From assembly GCA_964631945.1 (NCBI GenBank), contig CAZWAY010000022.1, positions 17,764 through 81,763 on the forward strand: 64,000 nucleotides of DNA. The letters run 5' to 3'. Source of the DNA: JABFRZ01 sp964631945 (GTDB lineage Bacteria; Planctomycetota; UBA1135; GCA-002686595). Under the pieces are notes generated by a model. The model saw only the letters and a program-made list of their open reading frames with translations, searched no databases and was not told where the DNA came from. Made by a program: the position numbers and the translations under genes. Below, one piece after another: positions 1 to 9,400 of this stretch; positions within the stretch are counted from its first letter, which is position 1; each line of letters opens with the position of its first letter.

Positions 1-1190
1 CCGTGCGCGGTGCCCAGGGCGAGCTCTGGCACGCGCTCGCGCTCGACCCTGCCGAGCATGTGCTGGACCTGGGCGCGCGGCAGCGGGCCCTGCCAGGCCT
101 CCGGCAGGGCACGCTTGCCCGAGTAGAGCTCGCCCATCAGCGTCCCCAGCGGCTCCGAGCCGGGCGTGTTCAGGTGGCGCGAGTCGTAGAAGAAGCGCTG
201 CTCGCCGGAGATCTCGGCGCAGTAACGCAGGTCCACCAGGGTCACCCCGAACTCGGCCGCCAGCCCGTTGAGCCAGTCGTGGTACTCCTGGAACTGGCCG
301 GTCAGGACCTGCTCGGCGTGCTTCGAGCTGCGCTCCAGGACCGACTCGTAGTAGGGCGTGAAGAAGAACCAGACCGCGATCCCGCGCGCGTGCAAGCGGC
401 GCAGCGTCTCGTGCACGTGGGCTCGGGCCGTGTCCAGGTCGGTCGAGTAGTTCTGGCCCAGGAAGCCCGTGTCGCCGCGGGCCGGCCCGTCCTCGTCGTT
501 GCCGTCCTCGCGCTCGCGCGCGGACTGCGGCTCCTGGCGCGTGAGGGCCGAGAGCTGGGTGCGTCCGAAAGCGTCGAGCGGCTCCATCCACGAGCGCAAC
601 TCGGCCCGGCGCGCGTCCGTGGCCGACTCCCATTCGAGGCGCCGGAACGAGCTCGACAGCTCGCGCACCCAGTCCAGCAGGCGGCGGCGCTGGAACTGCG
701 GCAGGTACTGCGCCGCGCGCAAGGCCCACGGGCCGCCCGGGCCCGTGGCGCAGCGCAGGGCGGCCGAATCGAGGTACTGGCGATTGATGTTCGAGCGCGT
801 CAGCACCTCGTCGCGCAGGCCCCACAGCACGGCCTTGGGCGGGTTCTCGCGCAGCCTGCCCTGCAGCAGCACGTCGCGCAGCAGCAGCGACTGGAAGTAC
901 ATGTCCGTGCCCGGCACGCCCAGGTTGATGGCGCGCACGTCGGCCACGGCGCCGAAGCGTCCGGCATCGAAGCCCTGGTCCACGTAGGACGGCCCGATCA
1001 CGAGCACCTCCAGCGGACCGCTGCGCTCCAGCTCGTCCAGGCACACGAACTTCTGGGCCAGCTTGCGGCCGCCGTAGAAGGCCGTGCGCGGCAGGGGCGC
1101 GATTTCCACCGCGCCCCAGGCCAGCGCGCACGTGAGCGCCCCCAGCGCCAGGGCGCGCCTAGAACTGGAAGTAGACGAACGGAACGACAT
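1..1190 (-). CDS. SGNH-hydrolase-like secreted protein, AlgJ/AlgX-type partner of MBOAT (partial, C-terminus off window)
   Basis: Open frame from the ATG at 1190 to the window edge (about 396 residues); no stop is reached. The N-terminus (MSFRSSTSSSRRALALGALT) is basic then hydrophobic, a signal anchor. VIGPSYVDQGF resembles SGNH block I (Gly-x-Ser) and YDSRHLNTPGS resembles block V (Asp-x-x-His). Such proteins act with an MBOAT protein, moving acetyl groups onto an exported polysaccharide or cell-wall sugar; that role is inferred here. The start lies inside the upstream MBOAT gene with a 32-nt overlap, suggesting translational coupling. The catalytic Asp of a standard GDSx block is replaced by Pro, as in other divergent members. 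Alternative: a secreted GDSL-like protein of unknown substrate. Confidence 0.8.
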   Translation of the reverse strand, partial: MSFRSSTSSSRRALALGALTCALAWGAVEIAPLPRTAFYGGRKLAQKFVCLDELERSGPLEVLVIGPSYVDQGFDAGRFGAVADVRAINLGVPGTDMYFQSLLLRDVLLQGRLRENPPKAVLWGLRDEVLTRSNINRQYLDSAALRCATGPGGPWALRAAQYLPQFQRRRLLDWVRELSSSFRRLEWESATDARRAELRSWMEPLDAFGRTQLSALTRQEPQSAREREDGNDEDGPARGDTGFLGQNYSTDLDTARAHVHETLRRLHARGIAVWFFFTPYYESVLERSSKHAEQVLTGQFQEYHDWLNGLAAEFGVTLVDLRYCAEISGEQRFFYDSRHLNTPGSEPLGTLMGELYSGKRALPEAWQGPLPRAQVQHMLGRVERERVPELALGTAH

Positions 1191-2559
1191 GGTTCTCGCC
1201 GACCAGCAGGGTGAGCACGATCAGCAGCGCGAGCGCGACGCTCTCCGGCACCCAGCGGCGCGACACCAGCATGGACAGCGGCTCGTCGCGCCGGCGCTCC
1301 AGCAGGAAGTCGAGCGCGAGAGCGCAGCCCACGTACAGCGCGACCTCGAGCTCGTTCCAGCCCGGGGCCTGGCCGAAGTGCAGCAGTCCGCGCAGGTAGT
1401 CGCGCGCATCGCCGAAGCTCTCGGCCCGGAAGAACACCCAGGCGAAGGCGACCAGATGGAAGGTCAGCAGCACGCCGACGAACCGGCGCGCCCGCCCGGC
1501 CGGCCGCCGGCCGGCGAACAGGGCCTTGTCCAGCGCCAGGTACAGCCCGTGCAACCCGCCCCACATCACGAAGGTCCAGCGCGCGCCGTGCCACAGCCCG
1601 CCCAGCAGCATCGTGAGCATCAGGTTCACGTAGGTGCGCCGCGCACCGCGCCGGTTGCCGCCCAGCGGGATGTAGAGGTAGTCGCGCAGCCAGCTCGAGA
1701 GCGAGATGTGCCAGCGCCGCCAGAACTCGGTGATGTTGCCGGCCATGTAGGGCTGGTCGAAGTTGCGGATCAGGCGGAAGCCGAGCAGCCGCGCCGTGCC
1801 GCGCGCGATGTTGGTGTAGCCCGCGAAGTCGCAGTAGATCTGCAGCGCGAAGGCGTACAGCCCGAACAGCAGCACCGTGCCGTCGTGCTCACGCGGACCG
1901 CTGAAGGCGTGGTCCACGGTGGTGGCCAGCACGTCGGCGATGGCGACCTTCTGCACGAAGCCCACCACGATCAGCTTGAGGCCCTCCAGCCGCGCGCCGA
2001 GGTTCAGGCGCGGGCGTGGCTCGAGGACCTGCGGCAGGAGCCGCGTGGCGCGCTCGATCGGGCCGGCCACGAGCTGCGGGAAGAACGAGATGTACAGCAG
2101 GTAGTCGAGGTAGCGGCGGCACGCGCGCAGCTCGCCGCGGTACACGTCGACGGCGTAGGACAGGGCCTGGAAGGTGTAGAACGAGATGCCCACCGGCAGG
2201 ATCACCTGCAGCGTCGGCCGGTTGGCCTGCACTCCCAGCGCGCCCAGCAGCTCGACCAGGCTGTCGAGGAAGAAGTTCGCGTACTTGAAGAAGCCCAGGA
2301 TCGAGAGGCTCGAGACGATGCTCAGCGTCACGAAGGCGCGCTTGGCGCGCGGCGTGCGCGCGTTCTCGAGCGCCAGCGCGCACAGGAAGTCGATGCTGGC
2401 CGAGGCCACCAGCAGGACCAGCAGCTTGGCGTTCCACGAGCCGTAGAAGAACAGGCTCGCCGCCAGCAGGAACAGGTTCTGCGCGCGGTGTCCGAGCCGC
2501 CAGTAGAGCGCGAAGACGACCGCGAAGAAGACCAGGAACTCGAGTGAGTTGAACAGCAT
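1159..2559 (-). CDS. MBOAT family membrane-bound O-acyltransferase (AlgI/PatA-like)
   Basis: 466 residues from ATG at 2559 (MLFNSLEFLVFFAVVF), the canonical start of bacterial AlgI-type MBOAT proteins. About ten hydrophobic segments are visible. The family signature is clear: ITEFWRRWHISLSSWLRDYLYIP followed by GGLWHGARWTFVMWGGLHG, with the invariant His in the GGLWHG region. AlgI-type proteins carry acyl groups across the inner membrane for O-acetylation of alginate, peptidoglycan or other exopolysaccharide; the acceptor cannot be told here. The downstream SGNH protein overlaps it and is the expected periplasmic partner. An in-frame upstream extension to 2913 has no homology and is not used. 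Confidence 0.93.
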   Translation of the reverse strand: MLFNSLEFLVFFAVVFALYWRLGHRAQNLFLLAASLFFYGSWNAKLLVLLVASASIDFLCALALENARTPRAKRAFVTLSIVSSLSILGFFKYANFFLDSLVELLGALGVQANRPTLQVILPVGISFYTFQALSYAVDVYRGELRACRRYLDYLLYISFFPQLVAGPIERATRLLPQVLEPRPRLNLGARLEGLKLIVVGFVQKVAIADVLATTVDHAFSGPREHDGTVLLFGLYAFALQIYCDFAGYTNIARGTARLLGFRLIRNFDQPYMAGNITEFWRRWHISLSSWLRDYLYIPLGGNRRGARRTYVNLMLTMLLGGLWHGARWTFVMWGGLHGLYLALDKALFAGRRPAGRARRFVGVLLTFHLVAFAWVFFRAESFGDARDYLRGLLHFGQAPGWNELEVALYVGCALALDFLLERRRDEPLSMLVSRRWVPESVALALLIVLTLLVGENHVVPFVYFQF

Positions 2560-2677
2560 CGCGGTTCGGGGCCGAGATTGTTCCCTGCGCGCCTCGGCTT
2601 GGCAACGCGGCTCGCGTCGCGGCCTGGATCCAGCGGAGCCGCGGAGAGCGCGGAGGAAGCCGAGGGGCGAGAAACGA

Positions 2678-4357
2678 TCAGTGCGCGCGACCCGTGCCGC
2701 GCGCGACGGTCCAGTCGCGACCCGCCGCGAAGGGACCGAAGGCTTCCTCGGCGCCGTCGCTCCAGCGCACGACGACCTCGTCCACGCCCCGCGCCTCCCC
2801 GAGTCCGAGGTGCACGCGCGCATCGTTCGCGGCGCAATAGCTGGTGTCGCTGTGCACGCGACGCGTGAGCACGCGCGCGCCGACCCGGATCGTGAGCCGC
2901 GCGCCGAGGGCATCGCTCCCGCTCCGCTCGCGCACGCGCAGGCGGATCCACGCGGCGCGGGCGGGGACGCGGTTCATCAGGAGGTGCGCCGGGCCGTCGC
3001 GGTTCACCACCAGGATGTCCACGCCGCCGTCGCCGTCCACGTCGCCGAAGGCCGCCGCACGGCTGGTGGCGGCGAGCGGCACGGCCGTGCCGCCGCGCGG
3101 CGCCAGCTCGTCGAAGCGCAGGTCCGCGCCCGTGGCGCCGGCGACTCCGCGATAGAGCAGGTTGAGCTCCGCGAACGGATCCGCGCCCGCGCTCTCGGGC
3201 CCGCGCGAGACGCGCCCATTGGCCTGATAGAGATCGATCCTGCCGTCGTGGTCGAAGTCCTGGAAGCCCGTGCCGAAGCGCGTGAAGCGGCGACCGACGC
3301 GGGTGAGCCCGACCGACGCCGTACGGTCGGCGAAGTACGTGCCCTCGTTCCGGTAGAACGAGTCGTGCTCGTTCATGAGGTTGACCACCAGCAGGTCCTC
3401 GTCCCCGTCGTCGTCCAGGTCGAGCACGCTCACGCCCATGCCGGCCTTGAGCTGTCCGTCCTGGTCCACGGCGCAACCCGCGGCCAGGGCCCGGTCCTCG
3501 AAGCTGCCGTCGCGCCGGTTGACCCACAGCTGGTTGCGCGAGCCGTCGTTGGCCACGAACACGTCGAGCCAGCCGTCCGAGTCGAAGTCGAGGATCCCGA
3601 TCCCGAGGCCGTTGCCGAAGGCGCCCAGCATCCCGGCCGCGAGCGAGCGGTCCGTGAAGCGGCCGTCGCCGCGGTTCTCGTAGAACGTGTCGGGCGCGGG
3701 GTTGTCGTAGGCCTTGGGGCCGCAGTAGTCCTCGCCGACCGGCGTGGCGTAGCACACGCGCTCGGACTCGAGCGTCCAGAGGATGTAGTTGACGACGTAC
3801 AGGTCGAGGTCGCCATCGCGGTCGGCGTCGAAGAAGGCCGCGCTCGTGCTCCAGCGCTCCTCACCGGTGCCCGTGGCCCGGGTGACGTCCGTGAAGCGTC
3901 CACGGCCGTCGTTCGCGAGCAGCGCGTTGGCCTCGAGGTTGGTGAGGTAGAGATCCGTGTCGCCGTCGGCGTCGTAGTCGCCGCTCGCCACGCCCATGCC
4001 GTAGCCGCGGTCGTCGGCGCCGCTCCCGGCGCTGACGTCGGCGAAGCGGCCCTGGCCGTCGTTCTCGAACAGCTGGTTCCCCGGCCGCTCGGCGCGCGGG
4101 CGCAGGACGCCGCCCGCTTGCACCAGGTAGGCGTCGAGGTCGCCGTCGTCCTCCTTGTCGAACAGCGCGGCCCCGCCGCACAGGATCTCGGGATACAGGT
4201 AGCGCCCGCGCTGACCGCTCTGGTGCGCGAAGACCAGGCCGCGCGCGGCGGCCTCCTCCACGAACCAGGCCTGCCCCGCCGGGCCGCCGGCCGGCGCCGG
4301 GTCGGTCCCGCCGCAGGCCGCGAGGGCGCCCAGCAGGCCCAGGAGTGCGCGTCTCAT
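2678..4357 (-). CDS. FG-GAP/VCBS repeat lipoprotein with C-terminal ASPIC/UnbV domain (CRTAC1-like)
   Basis: 559 residues. Begins with a lipoprotein signal peptide (LLGALAACGG, lipobox Cys). Repeated Asp-rich calcium-binding loops of the FG-GAP/VCBS type follow (for example GDYDADGDTDLYLTN, DADRDGDLDLYVVNY, DFDSDGWLDVFVAND), giving a predicted beta-propeller. The last ~100 residues (AAWIRLRVRERSGSDALGAR to VVVRWSDGAEEAFG) match the ASPIC/UnbV domain. Such proteins are outer-surface or periplasmic and often paired with TPR proteins; their ligands are mostly unknown. The start overlaps the stop of the upstream TPR gene by 4 nt (ATGA), so the two are co-translated. Confidence 0.92.
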   Translation of the reverse strand: MRRALLGLLGALAACGGTDPAPAGGPAGQAWFVEEAAARGLVFAHQSGQRGRYLYPEILCGGAALFDKEDDGDLDAYLVQAGGVLRPRAERPGNQLFENDGQGRFADVSAGSGADDRGYGMGVASGDYDADGDTDLYLTNLEANALLANDGRGRFTDVTRATGTGEERWSTSAAFFDADRDGDLDLYVVNYILWTLESERVCYATPVGEDYCGPKAYDNPAPDTFYENRGDGRFTDRSLAAGMLGAFGNGLGIGILDFDSDGWLDVFVANDGSRNQLWVNRRDGSFEDRALAAGCAVDQDGQLKAGMGVSVLDLDDDGDEDLLVVNLMNEHDSFYRNEGTYFADRTASVGLTRVGRRFTRFGTGFQDFDHDGRIDLYQANGRVSRGPESAGADPFAELNLLYRGVAGATGADLRFDELAPRGGTAVPLAATSRAAAFGDVDGDGGVDILVVNRDGPAHLLMNRVPARAAWIRLRVRERSGSDALGARLTIRVGARVLTRRVHSDTSYCAANDARVHLGLGEARGVDEVVVRWSDGAEEAFGPFAAGRDWTVARGTGRAH

Positions 4358-5781
4358 CGCGGCGCTCCGGGCGGCGACTCAAGGGGCGCCGATTCTCCGG
4401 GCGCTGCGCGCAGCTCCTGCAGCAGGACCTCGCCCGCCCGGCCCAGTCCGTCCGCGTGCGTCACGAGCTCGAGCGCCTCCGCGTGTCGGCCGGCCCGCGC
4501 GTAGGCACGCGCCAGCCCCAGCACGAGCTCCGGGCGCTGGATGCCGGCGGCGCGCGCGCGCTCGAAGCTGCGGATGGCGTCGTCCACGTGCTCCAGGCCC
4601 AGTTCGAGCGCGCCGATCTCGACCAGCACGTCCGGCTCGCGCTGATCCAGGGCGAAGGCGCGTTGCAGCGAGGCGAGCGCCGCCTGGCGCTGGCCCGCGT
4701 TCGTCTCGAGCCGACCCTTCGCGCGCCAAACCGAGACGTCGTTCGCGTCGATCGCCAGCATGCGCGCGAGGGTCGCCACGGCCTCGTCGAGCTGGCCCTG
4801 GGTCTCCTGGATGCGTGCGAGCACGCGCAGCACGTGCAGGTTGTCGGGCGCGCGCCCGAGGGCCTCGCGCGCGACGCGCAGCGCATCCGCCGGGCGACTC
4901 GCCTGCAGGTAGGCCTGCGCCAGGTAGGCGCTGGCGTTCAGGTCCTCGGGCGCCTCGGCCGTGAAGGCCTCCAGGATCTCGAGCGCCTGCGCGGTCCGGC
5001 CCGTCTGCATGGCCTCCAGCGCGCGCTCCATCTGCGGGCGCTCCCAGTGCTCGCGGAACTCGCGCTGCCACGGGTCCTTGCCGTAGTTGGGCGGGCGTCC
5101 GCGCGGCGAGACGTCGATGCGCGCGGCCTCCTCGGCGCGTCCCGCCTGCAGGTAGGCGCTGTGCAGCAGGCGCGCGAGCGTGCGGTCCTCGGGGCGCTGG
5201 CGCAGCACCGGTTCGAGGATCGCGAGCGCCTGCTCGGCCTGGCCGCGCTGCAGGTGCACGCGCGCGATGCCGATCGGTCCGCCCAGGTGCTCGGGATCGA
5301 GGCGCGTCACCTGGCGGAAGGCGAGCAGGGCCTCGTCGAACTGGCCGAGGTCGAAGAGATAGGTCCCCAGGCGCCACTGCGACGGCGCGTAGCCGGGATC
5401 GAGCGCGAGCGAGCGACGCATGGCCTGCGCGGCCGCGGAGGGGTCGCCGCGCGAGGCCTCGGCGCAGGCCAGGCGATGCCAGGCCTTGGCGCTGGGCTCG
5501 AGCTCGAGCGCGCGGCCGTAGCACTCGACCGCGGGCGCGAACAGCTCGTTGGCCTCGTAGGTCATGCCGAGCTCGAGCCAGCGCGCCGCCGCGCTCGGCT
5601 CGAGCCGTACGGCCGCGATCGCCTCGTCGATGCGCGCGCGCATGCGGGCCTCCAGCTCCGTCCGGGCCGGCGGCACGGGGATGGGCCAGCTCGTGGCCCC
5701 GTCGCGCGAGCAGGCGTTGGCGAGCAGGCCCAGCGCGCCGACGAGGAGGGCCGCTCGCCGGCGATTGGAGGGCGGCTTCAT
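4354..5781 (-). CDS. TPR-repeat lipoprotein
   Basis: 475 residues with a lipoprotein signal (MKPPSNRRRAALLVGALGLLANAC; lipobox LANAC). The rest is a near-continuous array of tetratricopeptide repeats (for example WLELGMTYEANELFAPAVECYGRALELEPS and AWHRLACAEASRGDPSAAAQAMRRSL), about ten units. TPR solenoids are protein-protein scaffolds. The 4-nt overlap with the ASPIC/UnbV gene downstream suggests the two form a surface complex; that is inference. First gene of the 5781-to-1 minus-strand run. Confidence 0.9.
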   Translation of the reverse strand: MKPPSNRRRAALLVGALGLLANACSRDGATSWPIPVPPARTELEARMRARIDEAIAAVRLEPSAAARWLELGMTYEANELFAPAVECYGRALELEPSAKAWHRLACAEASRGDPSAAAQAMRRSLALDPGYAPSQWRLGTYLFDLGQFDEALLAFRQVTRLDPEHLGGPIGIARVHLQRGQAEQALAILEPVLRQRPEDRTLARLLHSAYLQAGRAEEAARIDVSPRGRPPNYGKDPWQREFREHWERPQMERALEAMQTGRTAQALEILEAFTAEAPEDLNASAYLAQAYLQASRPADALRVAREALGRAPDNLHVLRVLARIQETQGQLDEAVATLARMLAIDANDVSVWRAKGRLETNAGQRQAALASLQRAFALDQREPDVLVEIGALELGLEHVDDAIRSFERARAAGIQRPELVLGLARAYARAGRHAEALELVTHADGLGRAGEVLLQELRAAPGESAPLESPPGAPR

Positions 5782-5846
5782 GCGCGCCCCGAGATCCTAA
5801 GGCGTCGGGCCCAGCCCGAGAAGGGCGCGTGCGGACCCCTCGGGGC

Positions 5847-8567
5847 CTAGCGTGCGCGCGCGAGCTTGCGCGCCGGCGTCGCGGCGGGTCGGGTCGCGGC
5901 CAGGCCGTCGAGCAGGGTCGCCACCAGCGCGGTCCAGCCGGTCTGGTGCGAGGCGCCGACGCCGCGCCCGGTCTCGGCCTGGAAGTACTCGTGGAACAGC
6001 ACGAGCTCGCGCCAGTGCGGATCGTCGCGGTAGCGCGCATCACCGCCGTGGCAGGGGCGCGCGCCGCTCTCGTCCGGCAGGAACGGGCGCGCGAGCCGCG
6101 CGGAGAGCTCGTGCGCGACGCCGTCCAGCGTCAGCTTGCGGCCCGAGCCGGTCGGGCACTCGACCTCCAGGCTGTCGCCGTAGAAGTGCGCGTAGCGCTC
6201 CAGCGCTTCCACCAGCAGGAAGTTGATCGGCATCCACACCGGGCCGCGCCAGTTCGAGTTCCCGCCGAACAGCGCGGTGTCGCCTTCGCCGGGCGCATAG
6301 TCCACGCGGTACTCGCGGCCCTCGAGCGTCAGCACGTAGGGCTCGGCCTCGTGCACGCGCGAGAGCGAGCGGATGCCGAAGGGCGAGAGGAACTCGCGCT
6401 CGTCGAGCAGGCGCGCCAGCACGCGCTCGAGCCGTTCGCGCGAGGGGATCGAGAGCAGCTGGTGGTCGTGGCAGTTGCGGCACTCGACGTAGCCGATGTG
6501 GCGCGCCAGGTCGGCGCGGTTGTCGAGGAACCACTGCATGCGCTTCTTGAAACCCGGCAGCGCGTCGACCGTCTCCTTCTCGATGATCTCGACCGCCAGC
6601 AGCGGGATGATCCCGACCAGCGAGCGCACGCGCAGCGGGATCGTGCTCGTGCCCAGGTGCATCACGTCGTAGTAGAAGCCGTCCTGCTCGTCCCACAGGC
6701 CCGAGCCGCCGAGCGTGTTCATGGCGTCGACGATCGAGACGTAGTGCTCGAAGAACTTCGAGGCCAGATCCTCGTAGCTCTGGTCGAAGCGCGCCAGCTC
6801 GAGCGCCATCGACAGCATCGTGCCGCAGTAGAACGCCATCCAGGCCGTGCCGTCGGCCTGGTCGAGCGTGCCGCCCGAGGGCAGCGGCGCCGAGCGGTCG
6901 AACACGCCGATGTTGTCGAGCCCGAGGAAGCCGCCCGCGAAGATGTGCTTGCCGCTCTTGTCCTTGCGGTTGACCCACCAGTTGAAGTTGAGCAGCAGCT
7001 TGTGGAAGACCTTCTTCAGGAAGTCGACGTCGCGCGCGCCGCCCTTCCCGGACTTCTTGTACACGCGCCAGGCGGCCCAGGCGTGCACCGGCGGGTTCAC
7101 GTCGGACAGCGCCCACTCGTAGGCCGGGATCTGGCCGTTGGGGTGCATGTACCACTCGCGCAGGAAGAGCTCGAGCTGCTGCTTGGCGAAGTCGGGATCG
7201 ATGCGCGCGAAGGGCAGCATGTGGAAGGCCAGGTCCCAGGCCGCGTACCAGGGGTACTCCCACTTGTCGGGCATCGAGAGCACGTCGCGGTTGTAGAGGT
7301 GCGGCCAGTCGGAGTTGCGACCGTTCTTGCGCTCCTCCGGCGGCGTGGGCTGGCTCGGATCGCCCGCCAGCCAGTGCGGCACGACGTAGTGGTAGAACTG
7401 CTTCGACCACAGGAGGCCCGCGTAGGCCTGGCGCGCGACGGCGCGCTCCTCGGCCGACAGCGTGGCCGGGATGCGCTCGGCGTAGAACTCGTCGGCCTCG
7501 GCCAGGCGCGCGCGGAAGAGCGCGTCGAACTCCCGTCCGAAGCGCTGCGCCGGCAGGCGCTCGCTCGCGCCGAGGCGCAGGCGCAGCGCGAGGCTCTGCC
7601 CGGGCGCGAGCCGCAGGCGGAAGTGCGCGCCGGCCTTGGTGCCGGTGAGCTCCGGATTCACCGCCGCGCGCTGGCCGCCGATCACGAAGTCGTGGAAGGC
7701 GTCCTTCACGAAGGGCTGAGGGTTCGGGGCGTTCCACAGGCGCTCGAGGTTGCTCTCGTTGTCGGTGAAGACGAGCTCGGGTCGGGCGCCCGCCGGGGCG
7801 TCCTCGATGGCCAGCGCGAAGTTCCCGAGTCCGTGGTGCTCGGCCACCAGCTCGCTGGTGCCGGCCGAGCCGCGGCCCGCGCGGATCACCGGCTTGGGCC
7901 CGTGCTCCTCGCTGTCGCGGCCCCAGCTCCAGTGGTTGCGGAACCACAGCGTCGGCACGAGGTGCAGCTCGGCCGCATCGGGCCCGCGGTTCGAGACCGT
8001 GATGCGCACCAGGAGGTCGTCGGGCCCGGCCTTGGCGTACTCGACCTGCACGTCGAAGTAGCGGTTCTCGACGAACACGCCCGTGTCGACCAGCTCGTAC
8101 TCGAGCTCGTGCTTGCCGCGCCGCGCGTTCTCCTGCACCAGGTCCTGGTAGGGGAATTCGCGCTGGGGGTACTTGTAGAGCGCCTTCGCGTAGGAATAGG
8201 TCGGGGTCGCGTCGAGGTAGTAGTAGAGCTCCTTGACGTCCTCGCCGTGGTTGCCCTGGGGGCCCGTGAGGCCGAACAGGCGCTCCTTCAGGATCGGATC
8301 CTTGCCGTTCCACAGGGCCAGCGCGAAGCACAGGCGGCACTCGCGGTCGGTGATGCCGAGCAAGCCGTCCTCGCCCCAGCGATAGGCGCGACTGCGCGCC
8401 TGCTCGTGCGGGAAGTGCGTCCAGGCCGAGCCGTCCGCCGAGTAGTCCTCGCGCACCGTGCCCCACTGGCGCTCCGAGAGGTACGGACCCCAGCGCTTCC
8501 AGTTCTGCGCGCGCGCGGCGTCCTCGGCCAGGCGCTGAGCCTCGGCGGTCGGCTGGGGGTTCGTCAT
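5847..8567 (-). CDS. GH63-family glucosidase (MGH1-type glycoside hydrolase)
   Basis: 906 residues, no signal peptide, so cytoplasmic. The N-terminal beta-sandwich half is followed from about residue 400 by an (alpha/alpha)6 barrel with GH63 features: WYAAWDLAFHMLPFARIDPDFA, PNGQIPAYEWALSDVNPPVHAW and NSNWRGPVWMPINFLLVEAL. Bacterial GH63 enzymes hydrolyse alpha-glucosides, including glucosylglycerate- and mannosylglycerate-type compounds; the substrate here is not determinable. It overlaps the aquaporin stop by 4 nt and shares a transcription unit with GH133 and glucose dehydrogenase, suggesting glucose release from a storage polymer or compatible solute. Confidence 0.88.
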   Translation of the reverse strand: MTNPQPTAEAQRLAEDAARAQNWKRWGPYLSERQWGTVREDYSADGSAWTHFPHEQARSRAYRWGEDGLLGITDRECRLCFALALWNGKDPILKERLFGLTGPQGNHGEDVKELYYYLDATPTYSYAKALYKYPQREFPYQDLVQENARRGKHELEYELVDTGVFVENRYFDVQVEYAKAGPDDLLVRITVSNRGPDAAELHLVPTLWFRNHWSWGRDSEEHGPKPVIRAGRGSAGTSELVAEHHGLGNFALAIEDAPAGARPELVFTDNESNLERLWNAPNPQPFVKDAFHDFVIGGQRAAVNPELTGTKAGAHFRLRLAPGQSLALRLRLGASERLPAQRFGREFDALFRARLAEADEFYAERIPATLSAEERAVARQAYAGLLWSKQFYHYVVPHWLAGDPSQPTPPEERKNGRNSDWPHLYNRDVLSMPDKWEYPWYAAWDLAFHMLPFARIDPDFAKQQLELFLREWYMHPNGQIPAYEWALSDVNPPVHAWAAWRVYKKSGKGGARDVDFLKKVFHKLLLNFNWWVNRKDKSGKHIFAGGFLGLDNIGVFDRSAPLPSGGTLDQADGTAWMAFYCGTMLSMALELARFDQSYEDLASKFFEHYVSIVDAMNTLGGSGLWDEQDGFYYDVMHLGTSTIPLRVRSLVGIIPLLAVEIIEKETVDALPGFKKRMQWFLDNRADLARHIGYVECRNCHDHQLLSIPSRERLERVLARLLDEREFLSPFGIRSLSRVHEAEPYVLTLEGREYRVDYAPGEGDTALFGGNSNWRGPVWMPINFLLVEALERYAHFYGDSLEVECPTGSGRKLTLDGVAHELSARLARPFLPDESGARPCHGGDARYRDDPHWRELVLFHEYFQAETGRGVGASHQTGWTALVATLLDGLAATRPAATPARKLARAR

Positions 8568-9367
8568 GGCAGTCGGCCCTCCGCGGGCGGGGTGTTGGCG
8601 CCGCAGAAGATGCAGCGATAGGGGTTGTCGTGGTGCAGCTTGGCGCAGTGTACGGGCGCGGCGCGCCGCGAGCGCGCATGCAGGTACGCGGCCGCGCCCA
8701 TGCCGGCCAGCGGCGCCGTGAGGTAGACCCAGAAGTCCATCCAGGAGCGCGCGCTCAGGGCCGAGCCGAAGCTGCGGGCCGGGTTCAGGCTCATGCCCGA
8801 GAGCGGGGCCTCGAAGGTGATGTAGAGCGCCACCAGGACCCCGGCCGCGAGGCCGGTGTAGCGCTCGAGGCGCGGGGTGCTCGAGAAGCGCAGCACCAAG
8901 GCCATCAGCAGGAACGAGATCGCGAACTCGGCCAGGAAGGCCACCGCGCTCCCGCGCGCTCCCGGCTGCGTGACCACGTAGTTGACGCCGGGGTCCGCCA
9001 GGAGGCTCCCGAAGGCCAGCACGGCCAGCGCCATGCCCGCCGCGCCGCCCACGAACTGCGCCAGCACGTAGAAGAGCGCGTCGGCGCCGCTCACCTTGCC
9101 GAGCCGCAGGAAGCTCAGCGTCACGGCCGGGTTCATGTGCGCGCCCGAGCGCTGGCCCAGCGGCGAGTAGATCAGCGCGATCGCGGTGAGCCCCATGGCA
9201 CAGCCCATCAGCGCGCGCCGCAGCAGGGGGTCCGCCAGCGCCGCGCGCACCGGCGAGACGGGATGCTCGAGCAAGACCCCGAAGGCGCTGGCCGAGAGCA
9301 TGAACAGTCCGAGCAGGGCACCCTCGATCAGGAACTCGGGCCAGTGGCGGCGCAGGATGGTGAGCAT
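8564..9367 (-). CDS. Aquaporin / glycerol facilitator (MIP family)
   Basis: 267 residues from ATG at 9367 (MLTILRRHWPEFLIEGALLG). Two NPA half-helices are intact: GAHMNPAVTLS and GMSLNPARSFGSAL. Six hydrophobic segments surround them. After the last helix comes a short cytosolic tail with His/Cys residues (VHCAKLHHDNPYRCIFCG), a possible metal-binding knuckle. Selectivity for water or small solutes cannot be decided by eye. It is translationally coupled to the GH63 gene (ATGA overlap), consistent with osmotic or small-solute adaptation. The longer in-frame extension to 10231 runs antisense-like through GH133 and is rejected. Confidence 0.92.
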   Translation of the reverse strand: MLTILRRHWPEFLIEGALLGLFMLSASAFGVLLEHPVSPVRAALADPLLRRALMGCAMGLTAIALIYSPLGQRSGAHMNPAVTLSFLRLGKVSGADALFYVLAQFVGGAAGMALAVLAFGSLLADPGVNYVVTQPGARGSAVAFLAEFAISFLLMALVLRFSSTPRLERYTGLAAGVLVALYITFEAPLSGMSLNPARSFGSALSARSWMDFWVYLTAPLAGMGAAAYLHARSRRAAPVHCAKLHHDNPYRCIFCGANTPPAEGRLP

Positions 9368-9400
9368 GGGCAGGGGTCGCGCGGCGAACGCCCGCCTTGG

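Noticed and set aside
3..5850. Long plus-strand reading frames opposite 1-5781
   Set aside because: They are antisense shadows of GC-rich minus-strand genes with clear family motifs (MBOAT, ASPIC/UnbV, TPR).
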